From assembly GCA_009777815.1 (NCBI GenBank), contig WRLB01000016.1, forward strand, positions 1-32,362: a stretch of DNA of 32,362 nucleotides, given 5' to 3'. Source of the stretch: Bacteroidota bacterium. GTDB lineage: Bacteria; Bacteroidota; Ignavibacteria; Kapaibacteriales; UBA2268. The notes beneath the pieces were generated by a model. It was not told the origin of the DNA. It made no database searches and worked only from the letters and a program-made list of their open reading frames with translations. This document shows, one piece after another, positions 19,078 through 26,931 of this stretch (positions are counted from its first letter, which is position 1; the number at the start of each line of letters is the position of its first letter). The position numbers and the translations under genes are program-made.

Positions 19078-19176
19078 TTATTTATTAATTTCTTTGGCTA
19101 ATATTACTTTTTTGTATAATAATATATAAGCGAGCAAAATATAATATACTAACAATAATAATTTTCCGTCTGGCAT
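19078..19176 (-). CDS. Possible 32-aa single-TM small protein
   Basis: MPDGKLLLLVYYILLAYILLYKKVILAKEINK*; hydrophobic core with basic tail; no homology known to me. Confidence 0.25.
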   Translation of the reverse strand: MPDGKLLLLVYYILLAYILLYKKVILAKEINK

Positions 19177-19197
19177 ATAAATTGTGTAATATGAAAT

Positions 19198-19953
19198 ATG
19201 AAAGCAAAATATTTATTATTAATAATTTTTATATTCTTTGCATTTGGAAGCATAGAAGTATTTTCGCAAAATCTCTCGCTTCCAAAAATTTCATTAGGAG
19301 TAGATGAAACAAATAACTCGCCACAAGAATTTTCAACAACTATCCAAATACTTTTAGTACTTACTGTTCTTACGCTTGCTCCATCAATTCTTGTAATGAT
19401 GACTTGTTTTACGCGTTTTATAGTAGTATTTCATTTTTTAAGAACGGCTTTGGGAACTGCTACTCAACCGCCGAACCAATTACTTACCAGTTTTGCTTTG
19501 TTTCTTACTATATTTATTATGCAGCCCGTATTGAATGAAGCAAATGAAAATGGTTTGCAACCTTATCTAAATGACGAAATTACGCAATCGGTCGCTATTG
19601 ATAATATGATGTCACCATTTAGAGATTTTATGCTGAAACATACAAGGGAAGAAGATTTAGGACTATTTATTAAACTAACAGGCGGCGAACAACCTAATTC
19701 TATTGAAGATGTATCTATTTGGTCTATTATTCCTGCATATACAATCAGTGAATTAAAAATTGCTTTTCAAATAGGTTTTCTTATTTTCATACCTTTTTTA
19801 ATGCTTGATATGATTATTGCATCTACTCTTATGTCGTTGGGGATGATGCTTTTGCCACCTCAGATGATATCTCTTCCTATTAAGGTTTTGTTATTTATTT
19901 TAGTAGATGGCTGGTATTTAATTGTAGATTCATTAATTAAAAGTATCGGTTAA
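19198..19953 (+). CDS. fliP: Flagellar type III export apparatus protein FliP
   Basis: SILVMMTCFTRFIVVFHFLRTALGTATQPPNQLL; IIPAYTISELKIAFQIGFLIFIPFLMLDMIIASTLMSLGMMLLPPQMISLPIKVLLFILVDGW. Confidence 0.96.
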   Translation: MKAKYLLLIIFIFFAFGSIEVFSQNLSLPKISLGVDETNNSPQEFSTTIQILLVLTVLTLAPSILVMMTCFTRFIVVFHFLRTALGTATQPPNQLLTSFALFLTIFIMQPVLNEANENGLQPYLNDEITQSVAIDNMMSPFRDFMLKHTREEDLGLFIKLTGGEQPNSIEDVSIWSIIPAYTISELKIAFQIGFLIFIPFLMLDMIIASTLMSLGMMLLPPQMISLPIKVLLFILVDGWYLIVDSLIKSIG

Positions 19954-19996
19954 ATATTTTATTATTTCATTCTGTTATGCTGAACTTGTTACAATT

Positions 19997-20839
19997 TTAA
20001 TATGTTCTTATTCCGCCTGTCCAATATTCTACTTTATCATTGATAATTTGAATAACACCGATACCATATTCTTTTGCTTCTTTTATTGCGTCTTTATCAA
20101 AACTTGCTCCGCCAATACCTAAAATTATCTTATATTTTGCAAACTCTGAAAAAAGTTTTCTAAAATTATCTACTTGTTCTGTTGCAAGTTTAATAACATC
20201 TTGTATTCGGACTCTGTGCTTTGTTTCAATGAGGGAAATAGTATCGCAATTAGTTAAAACTATATCAAATTCACCTTCTAAATTAAGTGATTTTATTTTT
20301 TTATGTTTATTTATTTCTATGTAATGAAATTCAATTCCTGCGAATTTCATATCTTTTTCTAATGAATTATAAATCATTTGTTCTGCTGCAATTCCATTGG
20401 AATCGGCGACACCAGCGATATTGCGAGTAAGTTCTTTTATTTTTTTATTCGTTTCTGCGGAATTTTCTTTTATTTGTCTATCAGTTTCGGCGGATCTTTT
20501 ATCTGCCGCTGCAGCCATCTCTTTGATTTGTTTGTCGGTTTCGGCAGCCCTTTCTTTTATCATTTTGTCGGTTTCGGCGGATCTTTTATCTGCCGCTGCA
20601 GCCATCTCTTTGATTTGTTTGTCGGTTTCTGCGGCTCTTTCTTTTATCATTTTGTCGGTTTCGGCAGCCCTTTCTTTTATCATTTTGTCGGTTTCGGCGG
20701 ACCTTTTATCTTGTGCTACCTGCATTTCTTTTAATGATTTTTGGAATCTTGTATTCTCTTCACTTATTTTGATATTCTCTTCACTTATTTTAAGAATTGC
20801 TTGATTAATTCTATCAAGTATTGTGTTATTATCTGTCAT
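19997..20839 (-). CDS. Hendecad coiled-coil protein with C-terminal PD-(D/E)XK-like nuclease domain (DUF3782-like)
   Basis: Repeated (K)xIKERAAETDK units; then GEFDIVLTNCDTISLIETKHRVR (D...ExK) and KIILGIGGASFDKDAIKEAKEYGIGVIQ. Confidence 0.75.
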   Translation of the reverse strand: MTDNNTILDRINQAILKISEENIKISEENTRFQKSLKEMQVAQDKRSAETDKMIKERAAETDKMIKERAAETDKQIKEMAAAADKRSAETDKMIKERAAETDKQIKEMAAAADKRSAETDRQIKENSAETNKKIKELTRNIAGVADSNGIAAEQMIYNSLEKDMKFAGIEFHYIEINKHKKIKSLNLEGEFDIVLTNCDTISLIETKHRVRIQDVIKLATEQVDNFRKLFSEFAKYKIILGIGGASFDKDAIKEAKEYGIGVIQIINDKVEYWTGGIRTY

Positions 20840-20868
20840 AATTTTATTTTAATTTATTTAATTTTCTA

Positions 20869-20876
20869 CAAAAATA
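20869..20876 (-). promoter_or_regulatory. TAnnTTTG-type -7 element upstream of the coiled-coil nuclease gene
   Basis: TATTTTTG on the minus strand, 30 bp before the start. Confidence 0.5.
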
Positions 20877-20957
20877 ATAAAATATTTAAATACTTTACTA
20901 TTTCATTCTATTATGCTGAAATAAGCTCAGCATATTCAGATTTTAGTTTATCTAAAC

Positions 20958-21686
20958 TCATTTAAAATTATAATTGATAGAAAAAGTATAGCCAATAGGA
21001 TTAATATAATAATTCATTGTAAAAGAACTATCTTTTTTATTTGTGAATATAGCAACTAATTCATTGGCAGGATCAATCAAAAATGCAGCAAAATGACCTA
21101 AAAATTTACTATTTAATACTCGGTAATTATTTTTTACTATTCCTCGCTTCGCTAAATAAAATGCTTCGCCCATAACAGACCCCAACACAGGCGTAATAAT
21201 TAAATCCTGAGTTGAAGGAACTTCTGCTAACGCTTCAAAGCCATACTCCCACAAAAAAGTAGACATCGCAGCCGAATATAAAAAACAATAACCAGGATGA
21301 TAATCCAAAGAACGTGCAGACATATAAAAAACACCGCCCCAATAAGGATGTGCTAAATAATTCCAAAATAAAAGATCATTATCCTTTTTAGGACCTATTT
21401 TAACATTATTTAACCATTTATCAAATACATTTTTTGTATTCAGATTCTTTTTATCCCAACTTGTAACATTTTCAGGAAGCAAATATAATAAACCCATAAC
21501 ACTAACAGCCCCGCCCACAAATATACCTGTATTAAGCAAAAGCCCTTTTTCTGCTGAACAAGTATCAAACAATTTGTAATCTCTTTTATAAATATCTTGC
21601 TCGCAATCGCAATTACTATTATTATTTGCTTGCGATTGTGTTATAAAAGAAATAAATAAAAATATGATTGCTAATATATGTTTCAT
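20958..21686 (-). CDS. DUF3943-like exported protein
   Basis: Signal peptide; NYLAHPYWGGVFYMSARS...STFLWEYGFEALAEVPSTQDLIITPVLGSVMGEAF. Confidence 0.7.
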   Translation of the reverse strand: MKHILAIIFLFISFITQSQANNNSNCDCEQDIYKRDYKLFDTCSAEKGLLLNTGIFVGGAVSVMGLLYLLPENVTSWDKKNLNTKNVFDKWLNNVKIGPKKDNDLLFWNYLAHPYWGGVFYMSARSLDYHPGYCFLYSAAMSTFLWEYGFEALAEVPSTQDLIITPVLGSVMGEAFYLAKRGIVKNNYRVLNSKFLGHFAAFLIDPANELVAIFTNKKDSSFTMNYYINPIGYTFSINYNFK

Positions 21687-21701
21687 TTCTATTTTTTTTC
21701 T

Positions 21702-21811
21702 GTAATTCCGAACTTGTTTCGGAATCTCTTTTTATAATTATGAGATGCCGAAACAAGTTCAGCATAACGATGTTTAAATTTTTGTCATTCCGAACTTGTT
21801 TCGGCACCTCT
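21702..21811. repeat. Dispersed hairpin repeat plus a half copy
   Basis: gtaattccgaacttgtttcggaatctc...gagatgccgaaacaagttcagcataac, then gtcattccgaacttgtttcggcacctc. Confidence 0.9.
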
Positions 21812-21816
21812 TTTTC

Positions 21817-22002
21817 TTATCTATATGTCATTTCTTTAACATCAACAAATAGGTCATCTCGTCCCATTTTTCGTAATTGTTCGTTAAATTGGAGTTCTAT
21901 TTTTAATATTTCTTTTTTCTTTTCATAACCTTTTTTGAACTCCTTGTCTTGTAGTTGCTCATTTAAAAAATCATTAAAATCAATACAGCAATCGTTTAAC
22001 AT
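21817..22002 (-). CDS. Short putative antitoxin (HigA-like N-terminus without a recognisable HTH)
   Basis: 61 aa, FNDFLNEQLQDKEFKKGYEKKKEI matches the N-terminal leader common in HigA-type antitoxins; start is immediately after the toxin stop (TAAATG). Confidence 0.6.
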   Translation of the reverse strand: MLNDCCIDFNDFLNEQLQDKEFKKGYEKKKEILKIELQFNEQLRKMGRDDLFVDVKEMTYR

Positions 22003-22392
22003 TTATGCTCCTTTTATATTATCTATTTTATATCTATTTAGAAAATCGTTTTTATATTTTATTGCTTTTTTTATTTCATTTTCAGGCACTTTTTCTGTTT
22101 TTTTTATAAAAGTGTGAGTTAATACAATATAATTTTCATAACAAAAAAAGTATAATGTTCTAGTGTTATCGCCTGACAATTTAATTCTTAATTCATAAAT
22201 ATCATCACCTAAATAATCACATTGTGGTCGTCTTAATTTAAATCCTTCATTTTTTAATAATTCTATACATATTGTCATCCATTCTTTTTCATCTTTGGAT
22301 AATGTTTTCATAAAATCTTTTATTGGGCATTTACCATTTTTATCTTTATATAATTTTATGTTCCATTCTTTTTGTTTTATATCTTTTTTCAT
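22003..22392 (-). CDS. HigB/RelE-like (phage Gp49-like) toxin
   Basis: IKDFMKTLSKDEKEWMTICIELLKNEGFKLRRPQCDYLGDDIYELRIKLSGDNTRTLYFFCYENYIVLTHTFIKKTEKVPENEIKKA. Confidence 0.85.
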   Translation of the reverse strand: MKKDIKQKEWNIKLYKDKNGKCPIKDFMKTLSKDEKEWMTICIELLKNEGFKLRRPQCDYLGDDIYELRIKLSGDNTRTLYFFCYENYIVLTHTFIKKTEKVPENEIKKAIKYKNDFLNRYKIDNIKGA

Positions 22393-22535
22393 TTCATTTT
22401 AATTACACACAAAAATAACAAAATATTTAAATATTTTACTAAATACTTTACTATTTTTCTGTCATTCTGAACTCATCTCAGAATTGCCTTTTCTTAATTA
22501 GTAGATGCTGAAATTAGCACGACATAACAGATTTT
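22365..22535. repeat. Direct duplication, copy 1 (toxin 5' end + promoter + hairpin repeat)
   Basis: attctttttgttttatatcttttttcatttcattttaattacacacaaaaataacaaaatatttaa...ttttcttaattagtagatgctgaaattagcacgacataacagattt; near-identical to 22756-22914. Confidence 0.93.
22410..22417 (-). promoter_or_regulatory. TAnnTTTG-type -7 element upstream of the toxin; duplicated at 22801-22808
   Basis: TATTTTTG on the minus strand, 18 bp before the toxin start; identical motif in duplication copy 2. Confidence 0.55.
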
Positions 22536-22558
22536 TTATATAAAATCTTTAAAAAATT

Positions 22559-22748
22559 GCTCTATTTTATGGGGTTATTTCTCTATTTAGTCGAGTTATT
22601 TCTCTATTTTATGGGGTTATTTCTCCATTTATCGGGTAATAACTCCATTTTATGGGGTTATTTCTCTATTTAGTCGAGTTATTTCTCCATTCAGATTGCT
22701 AATAATTCTATTTTATGGGGTTATTTCTCCATTTTATGGGGTTATTTT
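22559..22748. repeat. Tandem array C: about nine units of 20-21 bp
   Basis: Consensus CYATTTTATGGGGTTATTTCT, with variants ctatttagtcgagttatttct, ccatttatcgggtaataact, ccattcagattgctaataatt. Confidence 0.93.
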
Positions 22749-22755
22749 TAAATCA

Positions 22756-22914
22756 ATTCTTTTTGTTTTATATCTTTTTTCATTTCATTTTAATTACACA
22801 CAAAAATAACAAAATATTTAAATACTTTACTATTTTTTCTGTCATTTCAAACTCGTTTCGGCATTACCTTTTCTTAATTAGTAGGTGCTGAAATTAGCAC
22901 GGCATAATAGATTT
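22756..22914. repeat. Direct duplication, copy 2 (vestigial toxin start + promoter + hairpin repeat)
   Basis: Same sequence as copy 1 with few changes; on the minus strand encodes MKKDIKQKELI* (toxin starts MKKDIKQKEWNI). Confidence 0.93.
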
Positions 22915-22929
22915 AGTCCCCTAATTTTT

Positions 22930-24063
22930 TCACACTTTTGCTATATCTTCTTGTTGTGGTATTTCAAAATAATTTGCTTTTTTAGAAATGTTTAGTAATA
23001 TCCCAACAGATACTGAATACATTATTATTGCTGTTCCACCATAACTAATAAAAGGTAAAGGAAGCCCTGTGGTAGGCACAATACCAACATTAATGGCTGT
23101 ATGCATTAAAAAATATACAGACAAAATTAAAACAATTCCTGTTGCTAAATAAAATCCAAATGTATCGGGTGCCCTTATAGCCACTTTAATTCCCCGCCAA
23201 ATAATTATGCTAAAGCCAATTATAATAGCCAATGAGCCAATAAATCCCCACTCCTCGCCTATTACTGCAAAAATAGAATCACCATATGATTCAGGTAAAA
23301 AAAGGTGGCTTTGTTTACTTTTGCCTGCCCCTAATCCTACTAAACCACCAGAACCAATAGATATTAGTGATTGAGTGGCATGATGTTCAGGTTCATTATA
23401 TCCTAAAAATGATAAAACTCTTTTAGCACTATAACCTTCGGACATTACCGCCACACCGCATAATAATATGCCCACTAAAAAAGCAACCAATAAGTATTTT
23501 TTATTTATCTTGCCTATAAACATTTGTGAAATTCCTATTATAAAAATTAAAATCATATTTGATCTGTTTTTTTGATAAAGTAGAACTAAACAAACTAATA
23601 ATAAACAAAGTATTAATGGTGCAAATGCTTCTTTGAAACTTTTTATACATTCCTGTTTTTTAGTTAGCATTGCTGCGAAAAAAATTACTAATGATAATTT
23701 AACTAATTCTACGGGCTGAAATAAAGGAAGAAAACCTATACTTAACCATCGCTTTGCACCATTATGTTCTGTTCCCCAGATGAGAACGAAAAATAGCAAT
23801 AAAAAGGAAATTAGCATAATCGGTTTTGATAATTTTTGCCAAGTATGATAGTTAATTCTGGAAAAGCAAATAATAGATAATATTGAAACTGATACCATTA
23901 AGATATGTCGCATAAATAAATATGTTTGGTCGCCGAATTTTGCGATTGAATATGGTGCACTGGCACTATATACAAAAACTACTGATAAAGTTAGCATTCC
24001 AAGAACAGGAAGCAATATCCACCAATCCAAATACGTTTTAATTTTGTTTAATTTTGTTTTCAT
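22930..24063 (-). CDS. ftsW: FtsW/RodA/SpoVE-family lipid II polymerase, FtsW-like
   Basis: HNGAKRWLSIG, QPVELVKLSLVIFFA, DSIFAVIGEEWGFIG, AINVGIVPTTGLPLPFISYGGTA. Confidence 0.88.
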   Translation of the reverse strand: MKTKLNKIKTYLDWWILLPVLGMLTLSVVFVYSASAPYSIAKFGDQTYLFMRHILMVSVSILSIICFSRINYHTWQKLSKPIMLISFLLLFFVLIWGTEHNGAKRWLSIGFLPLFQPVELVKLSLVIFFAAMLTKKQECIKSFKEAFAPLILCLLLVCLVLLYQKNRSNMILIFIIGISQMFIGKINKKYLLVAFLVGILLCGVAVMSEGYSAKRVLSFLGYNEPEHHATQSLISIGSGGLVGLGAGKSKQSHLFLPESYGDSIFAVIGEEWGFIGSLAIIIGFSIIIWRGIKVAIRAPDTFGFYLATGIVLILSVYFLMHTAINVGIVPTTGLPLPFISYGGTAIIMYSVSVGILLNISKKANYFEIPQQEDIAKV

Positions 24064-24124
24064 TTTATATATAATAGTTACTCTAAAAATAGATAAATGT
24101 TTAATTAAAAAACATATACACTAT

Positions 24125-24886
24125 CTATCTTTTATTTAAGAAATTTAATGTTTTTATAAAAAATGTTCTAGATTTATAAATAATATCAATCATTTCCTTA
24201 ACTGCGTTGTGAAGACCAACAATAACAGAACGAGCAACAATAGAATGACCTATGTTATATTCTTTTACTAACATATTTTTAGCAAATTCATCGATATTGT
24301 TATAATTTAAACTATGACCTGCGGCAACATAAATGTTGTTTTCTACTGCTATTTTAGAAGCATTTTCAATACGTTCCATTTCTTCTTTTACTTTTACTAA
24401 ATTGTTTTCTTTGAATGCAATAGCAAAAAGATTTGTATTAAATTCTACTCTATTTGTGCCGAATTGTATTGCTTTTTCTAATTGCTTTATGTCGGGTTCT
24501 ATAAATAAACTAACTATAATTCCTGCATCTTGTAATTGTTTTATTACTCCTTCTACATTTTTACTATTAACTACATCTAAACCACCTTCGGTAGTTATTT
24601 CATTATCATTTTCGGGAACTAATGTTGCTACAGTTGGTTGCACTTTACAAGCAAAATCAACAATATCTACGCACATTTCAAGGTTAAGATGTGTAGCAAT
24701 ATTATCTTTAAGATTAATGACATCATCGTCTTTTATGTGTCTTCTGTCTTTTCTAAGGTGTGCTACAATTCCTGCTGCACCTGCTAATTCTGCTTTTTGA
24801 GCGACAAAAACAATATCAGGATTTTTTTCACCTCTGGCATTCCGCAAAGTAGCAAAATGATCTACATTTACATTAAGTTTAATCAT
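24125..24886 (-). CDS. pdxJ: Pyridoxine 5'-phosphate synthase
   Basis: LNVNVDHFATLRNARGEKNPD, GIVAHLRKDRRHIKDDDV, LVPENDNEITTEGGLDV, AAGHSLNYNN. Confidence 0.96.
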   Translation of the reverse strand: MIKLNVNVDHFATLRNARGEKNPDIVFVAQKAELAGAAGIVAHLRKDRRHIKDDDVINLKDNIATHLNLEMCVDIVDFACKVQPTVATLVPENDNEITTEGGLDVVNSKNVEGVIKQLQDAGIIVSLFIEPDIKQLEKAIQFGTNRVEFNTNLFAIAFKENNLVKVKEEMERIENASKIAVENNIYVAAGHSLNYNNIDEFAKNMLVKEYNIGHSIVARSVIVGLHNAVKEMIDIIYKSRTFFIKTLNFLNKR

Positions 24887-24889
24887 TTT

Positions 24890-25171
24890 CTAAACCTTAT
24901 TAATCCCCGAAACAGTTAGTGTTAATTTATTACTATGCAACTCCGCAATACCTTCTTGGACTACATAACTAAAGGTTTTATCGTCATCATTAACTACTTT
25001 GACAACACCATTATTAGTAATTGCAGCAATTATAGGCGCATGATTAACTAAAACCTGAAAAGGTCCCGCCGCACTCGGAATATGCACAGATTTCACTTTA
25101 CTCGTAAGGTAAGTGTCGCTTGGTGTATATATCGTTAAATCAAAAAATTTGGAATCAGTAAAACTACTCAT
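24890..25171 (-). CDS. atpC: F1F0 ATP synthase epsilon subunit
   Basis: 93 aa; LTIYTPSDTYLTSKVKSVHIPSAAGPFQVLVNHAPIIAAI...YVVQEGIAELHSNKLTLTV. Confidence 0.9.
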   Translation of the reverse strand: MSSFTDSKFFDLTIYTPSDTYLTSKVKSVHIPSAAGPFQVLVNHAPIIAAITNNGVVKVVNDDDKTFSYVVQEGIAELHSNKLTLTVSGINKV

Positions 25172-25240
25172 ATTTTTATCTAATTTATTTATACAAAAAT
25201 AATAAAAATAGTAAAAATTTTATAATAGTGATATCTAAAA

Positions 25241-25325
25241 ATGTCATACCGAACTTGTTTCGGTATCTACCGATTACGGAATAATAAGCATAAAATAAGG
25301 GAATGCCGAAACAAGTCCTGCATAA
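25241..25325. repeat. Dispersed hairpin repeat
   Basis: gtcataccgaacttgtttcggtatct...ggaatgccgaaacaagtcctgcataac. Confidence 0.88.
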
Positions 25326-25330
25326 CATTT

Positions 25331-25756
25331 TTAAAAGCCCCTATAATAATCTATCACTTTAGGGTCGGATATATCAAGAAAAACAAATCCTTCTGTGTCG
25401 TTATATTTTACGTAATCGACAATTATCCCCATAAAATAAAATAAACTTTTATTATCAATTATTATTTTTATTTTTTTTAACTCAAATACTCTGTCAAAAT
25501 CATTAATTATATTATCTATTTTTATAGAATATTGTTTTGCACCAATTTCGGCAGGAAGCATACCAAAACGAATAAAAAAATTATCTTCATATAGCACCAC
25601 TTTTTTTATATTTTCATTTAATTGTTTGACCAAGACATCCATTGCGCTTGCAGTAATAATAATATCTTCGCTAACTTCTGCTCCTTCTACGTCAGGATGT
25701 ATATAATCAAAACCTTCTATGTTCCTAAAAATTATATCCATAATATATTTATACAC
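25331..25756 (-). CDS. Cys-less HesB/IscA (A-type carrier)-like protein
   Basis: FIRFGMLPAEIGAKQYSIKIDNIINDFDRVFELKKIKIIIDNKSLFYFMGIIVDYVKYNDTEGFVFLDISDP follows the IscA/HesB layout, without the GGCSG and C-terminal CGCG cysteines. Confidence 0.55.
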   Translation of the reverse strand: MYKYIMDIIFRNIEGFDYIHPDVEGAEVSEDIIITASAMDVLVKQLNENIKKVVLYEDNFFIRFGMLPAEIGAKQYSIKIDNIINDFDRVFELKKIKIIIDNKSLFYFMGIIVDYVKYNDTEGFVFLDISDPKVIDYYRGF

Positions 25757-25776
25757 TTTAGAGTATATTTTTTGTT

Positions 25777-26232
25777 TTATTTTAAAAGTGCTTTTTCTAA
25801 TAAAATAATCATATCAGTTATATATTCTGCACAAGGTTTATGTTTTATATTAGGATTTGCATCATCTATGCTACGCAATTCTTTACAAACCAAACTCCCA
25901 TTTTCTTTTCTAAATTGTTCTGCTATTTCATTAACTTTTGTGAATAATTTATTTTTTGTATCTTTATCTTTTACATCAGCGCTTCCCATATACATACCTA
26001 ACATAAGTGCCATAGCAGTAATTACTCCGCACACTTCTTTTAACGAACATATACCTAATCCCAATGGCTGTGTGAGTTTTATTGCAGTATTTTCGTCAAT
26101 ATCCAGTATGTCTGAAAAAGTTAATAATACCGATTGGGCACAATTATAACCTTCTTTTTTTAACAACTTTGCTTTTTCTACTCTACTTATTGTAGATGTA
26201 GCATCTGTTTTTGATAAGTTAATATCACTCAT
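25777..26232 (-). CDS. C_GCAxxG_C_C family redox-associated protein
   Basis: EGYNCAQSVLLTFSDIL...QPLGLGICSLKEVCGVITAMALMLGMYMG...CKELRS. Confidence 0.85.
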   Translation of the reverse strand: MSDINLSKTDATSTISRVEKAKLLKKEGYNCAQSVLLTFSDILDIDENTAIKLTQPLGLGICSLKEVCGVITAMALMLGMYMGSADVKDKDTKNKLFTKVNEIAEQFRKENGSLVCKELRSIDDANPNIKHKPCAEYITDMIILLEKALLK

Positions 26233-26306
26233 AAATATGTATACAATTTTATAGTAAAAAGTTTTTTATTTAAATTATGTTTAAAATAATTATAATTTTC
26301 AAAAAA

Positions 26307-26885
26307 TTACTTGCCGAATTGTTTATTTATTTCGTTTATCAATACACTTATTTCTTCCTTATTTGCATCTAAAGAAATATCAATTCTACTTGAAAATTTT
26401 ATTTCAATTTTAGAAAAAAGCATAGGAAGTATAAAATTGTCCCAACTTTTATTAAACACTTTTTTGCAATTAACAGAGCATTCAACAAAATATAATGGTA
26501 TTTGTTTTCTTTGTGCAATTATGAATGCACCTGGTTTACATTCATATTTTGGACCTCGCGGACCATCAGGTGTAATTAAAAAATAATTTATATTGGGTAG
26601 TTCTAATATTTCTTTAACTGCTTCTTTTCCTTCTTTTGATGATGAACCTCTAATTAACTTGTATTTCCATTTTTTTAGTAAGTATGATAATATTTCGCCA
26701 TCTTTGTTCTTGCTAATTAGCGTGGTAGCATTTTTGTTAGCGAACAACTTCCATAAAGGGAGCATATCACAATGCCAAAATGCAATAACTACAGGCGATT
26801 TTGGTATTTCATTTAATAATTTTATTCGCCATGTTAAAGATACTAATCTTAATACTAACAGTGATAAACGATACATTATTTTCAT
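26307..26885 (-). CDS. DUF374-like lysophospholipid acyltransferase
   Basis: VVIAFWHCDMLPLWKLFANKNATTLISKNKDGEIL, LIRGSSSKEGKEAVKEI, ITPDGPRGPKYECKPGAFIIAQ. Confidence 0.88.
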   Translation of the reverse strand: MKIMYRLSLLVLRLVSLTWRIKLLNEIPKSPVVIAFWHCDMLPLWKLFANKNATTLISKNKDGEILSYLLKKWKYKLIRGSSSKEGKEAVKEILELPNINYFLITPDGPRGPKYECKPGAFIIAQRKQIPLYFVECSVNCKKVFNKSWDNFILPMLFSKIEIKFSSRIDISLDANKEEISVLINEINKQFGK

Positions 26886-26931
26886 TTAACAATTTACAAT
26901 TTACATTATTTTTTTGATTGTTTTTATATCC

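Noticed and set aside
20378-20804. Plus-strand ORFs 20378-20734 and 20397-20804
   Set aside because: Antisense shadows of the repetitive coiled-coil gene on the minus strand.
21622-21928. ORFs 21622-21807 (-) and 21668-21928 (+)
   Set aside because: Translations of the dispersed hairpin repeat (MPKQVRNDK-, FRTCFGTSF-like peptides), not real proteins.
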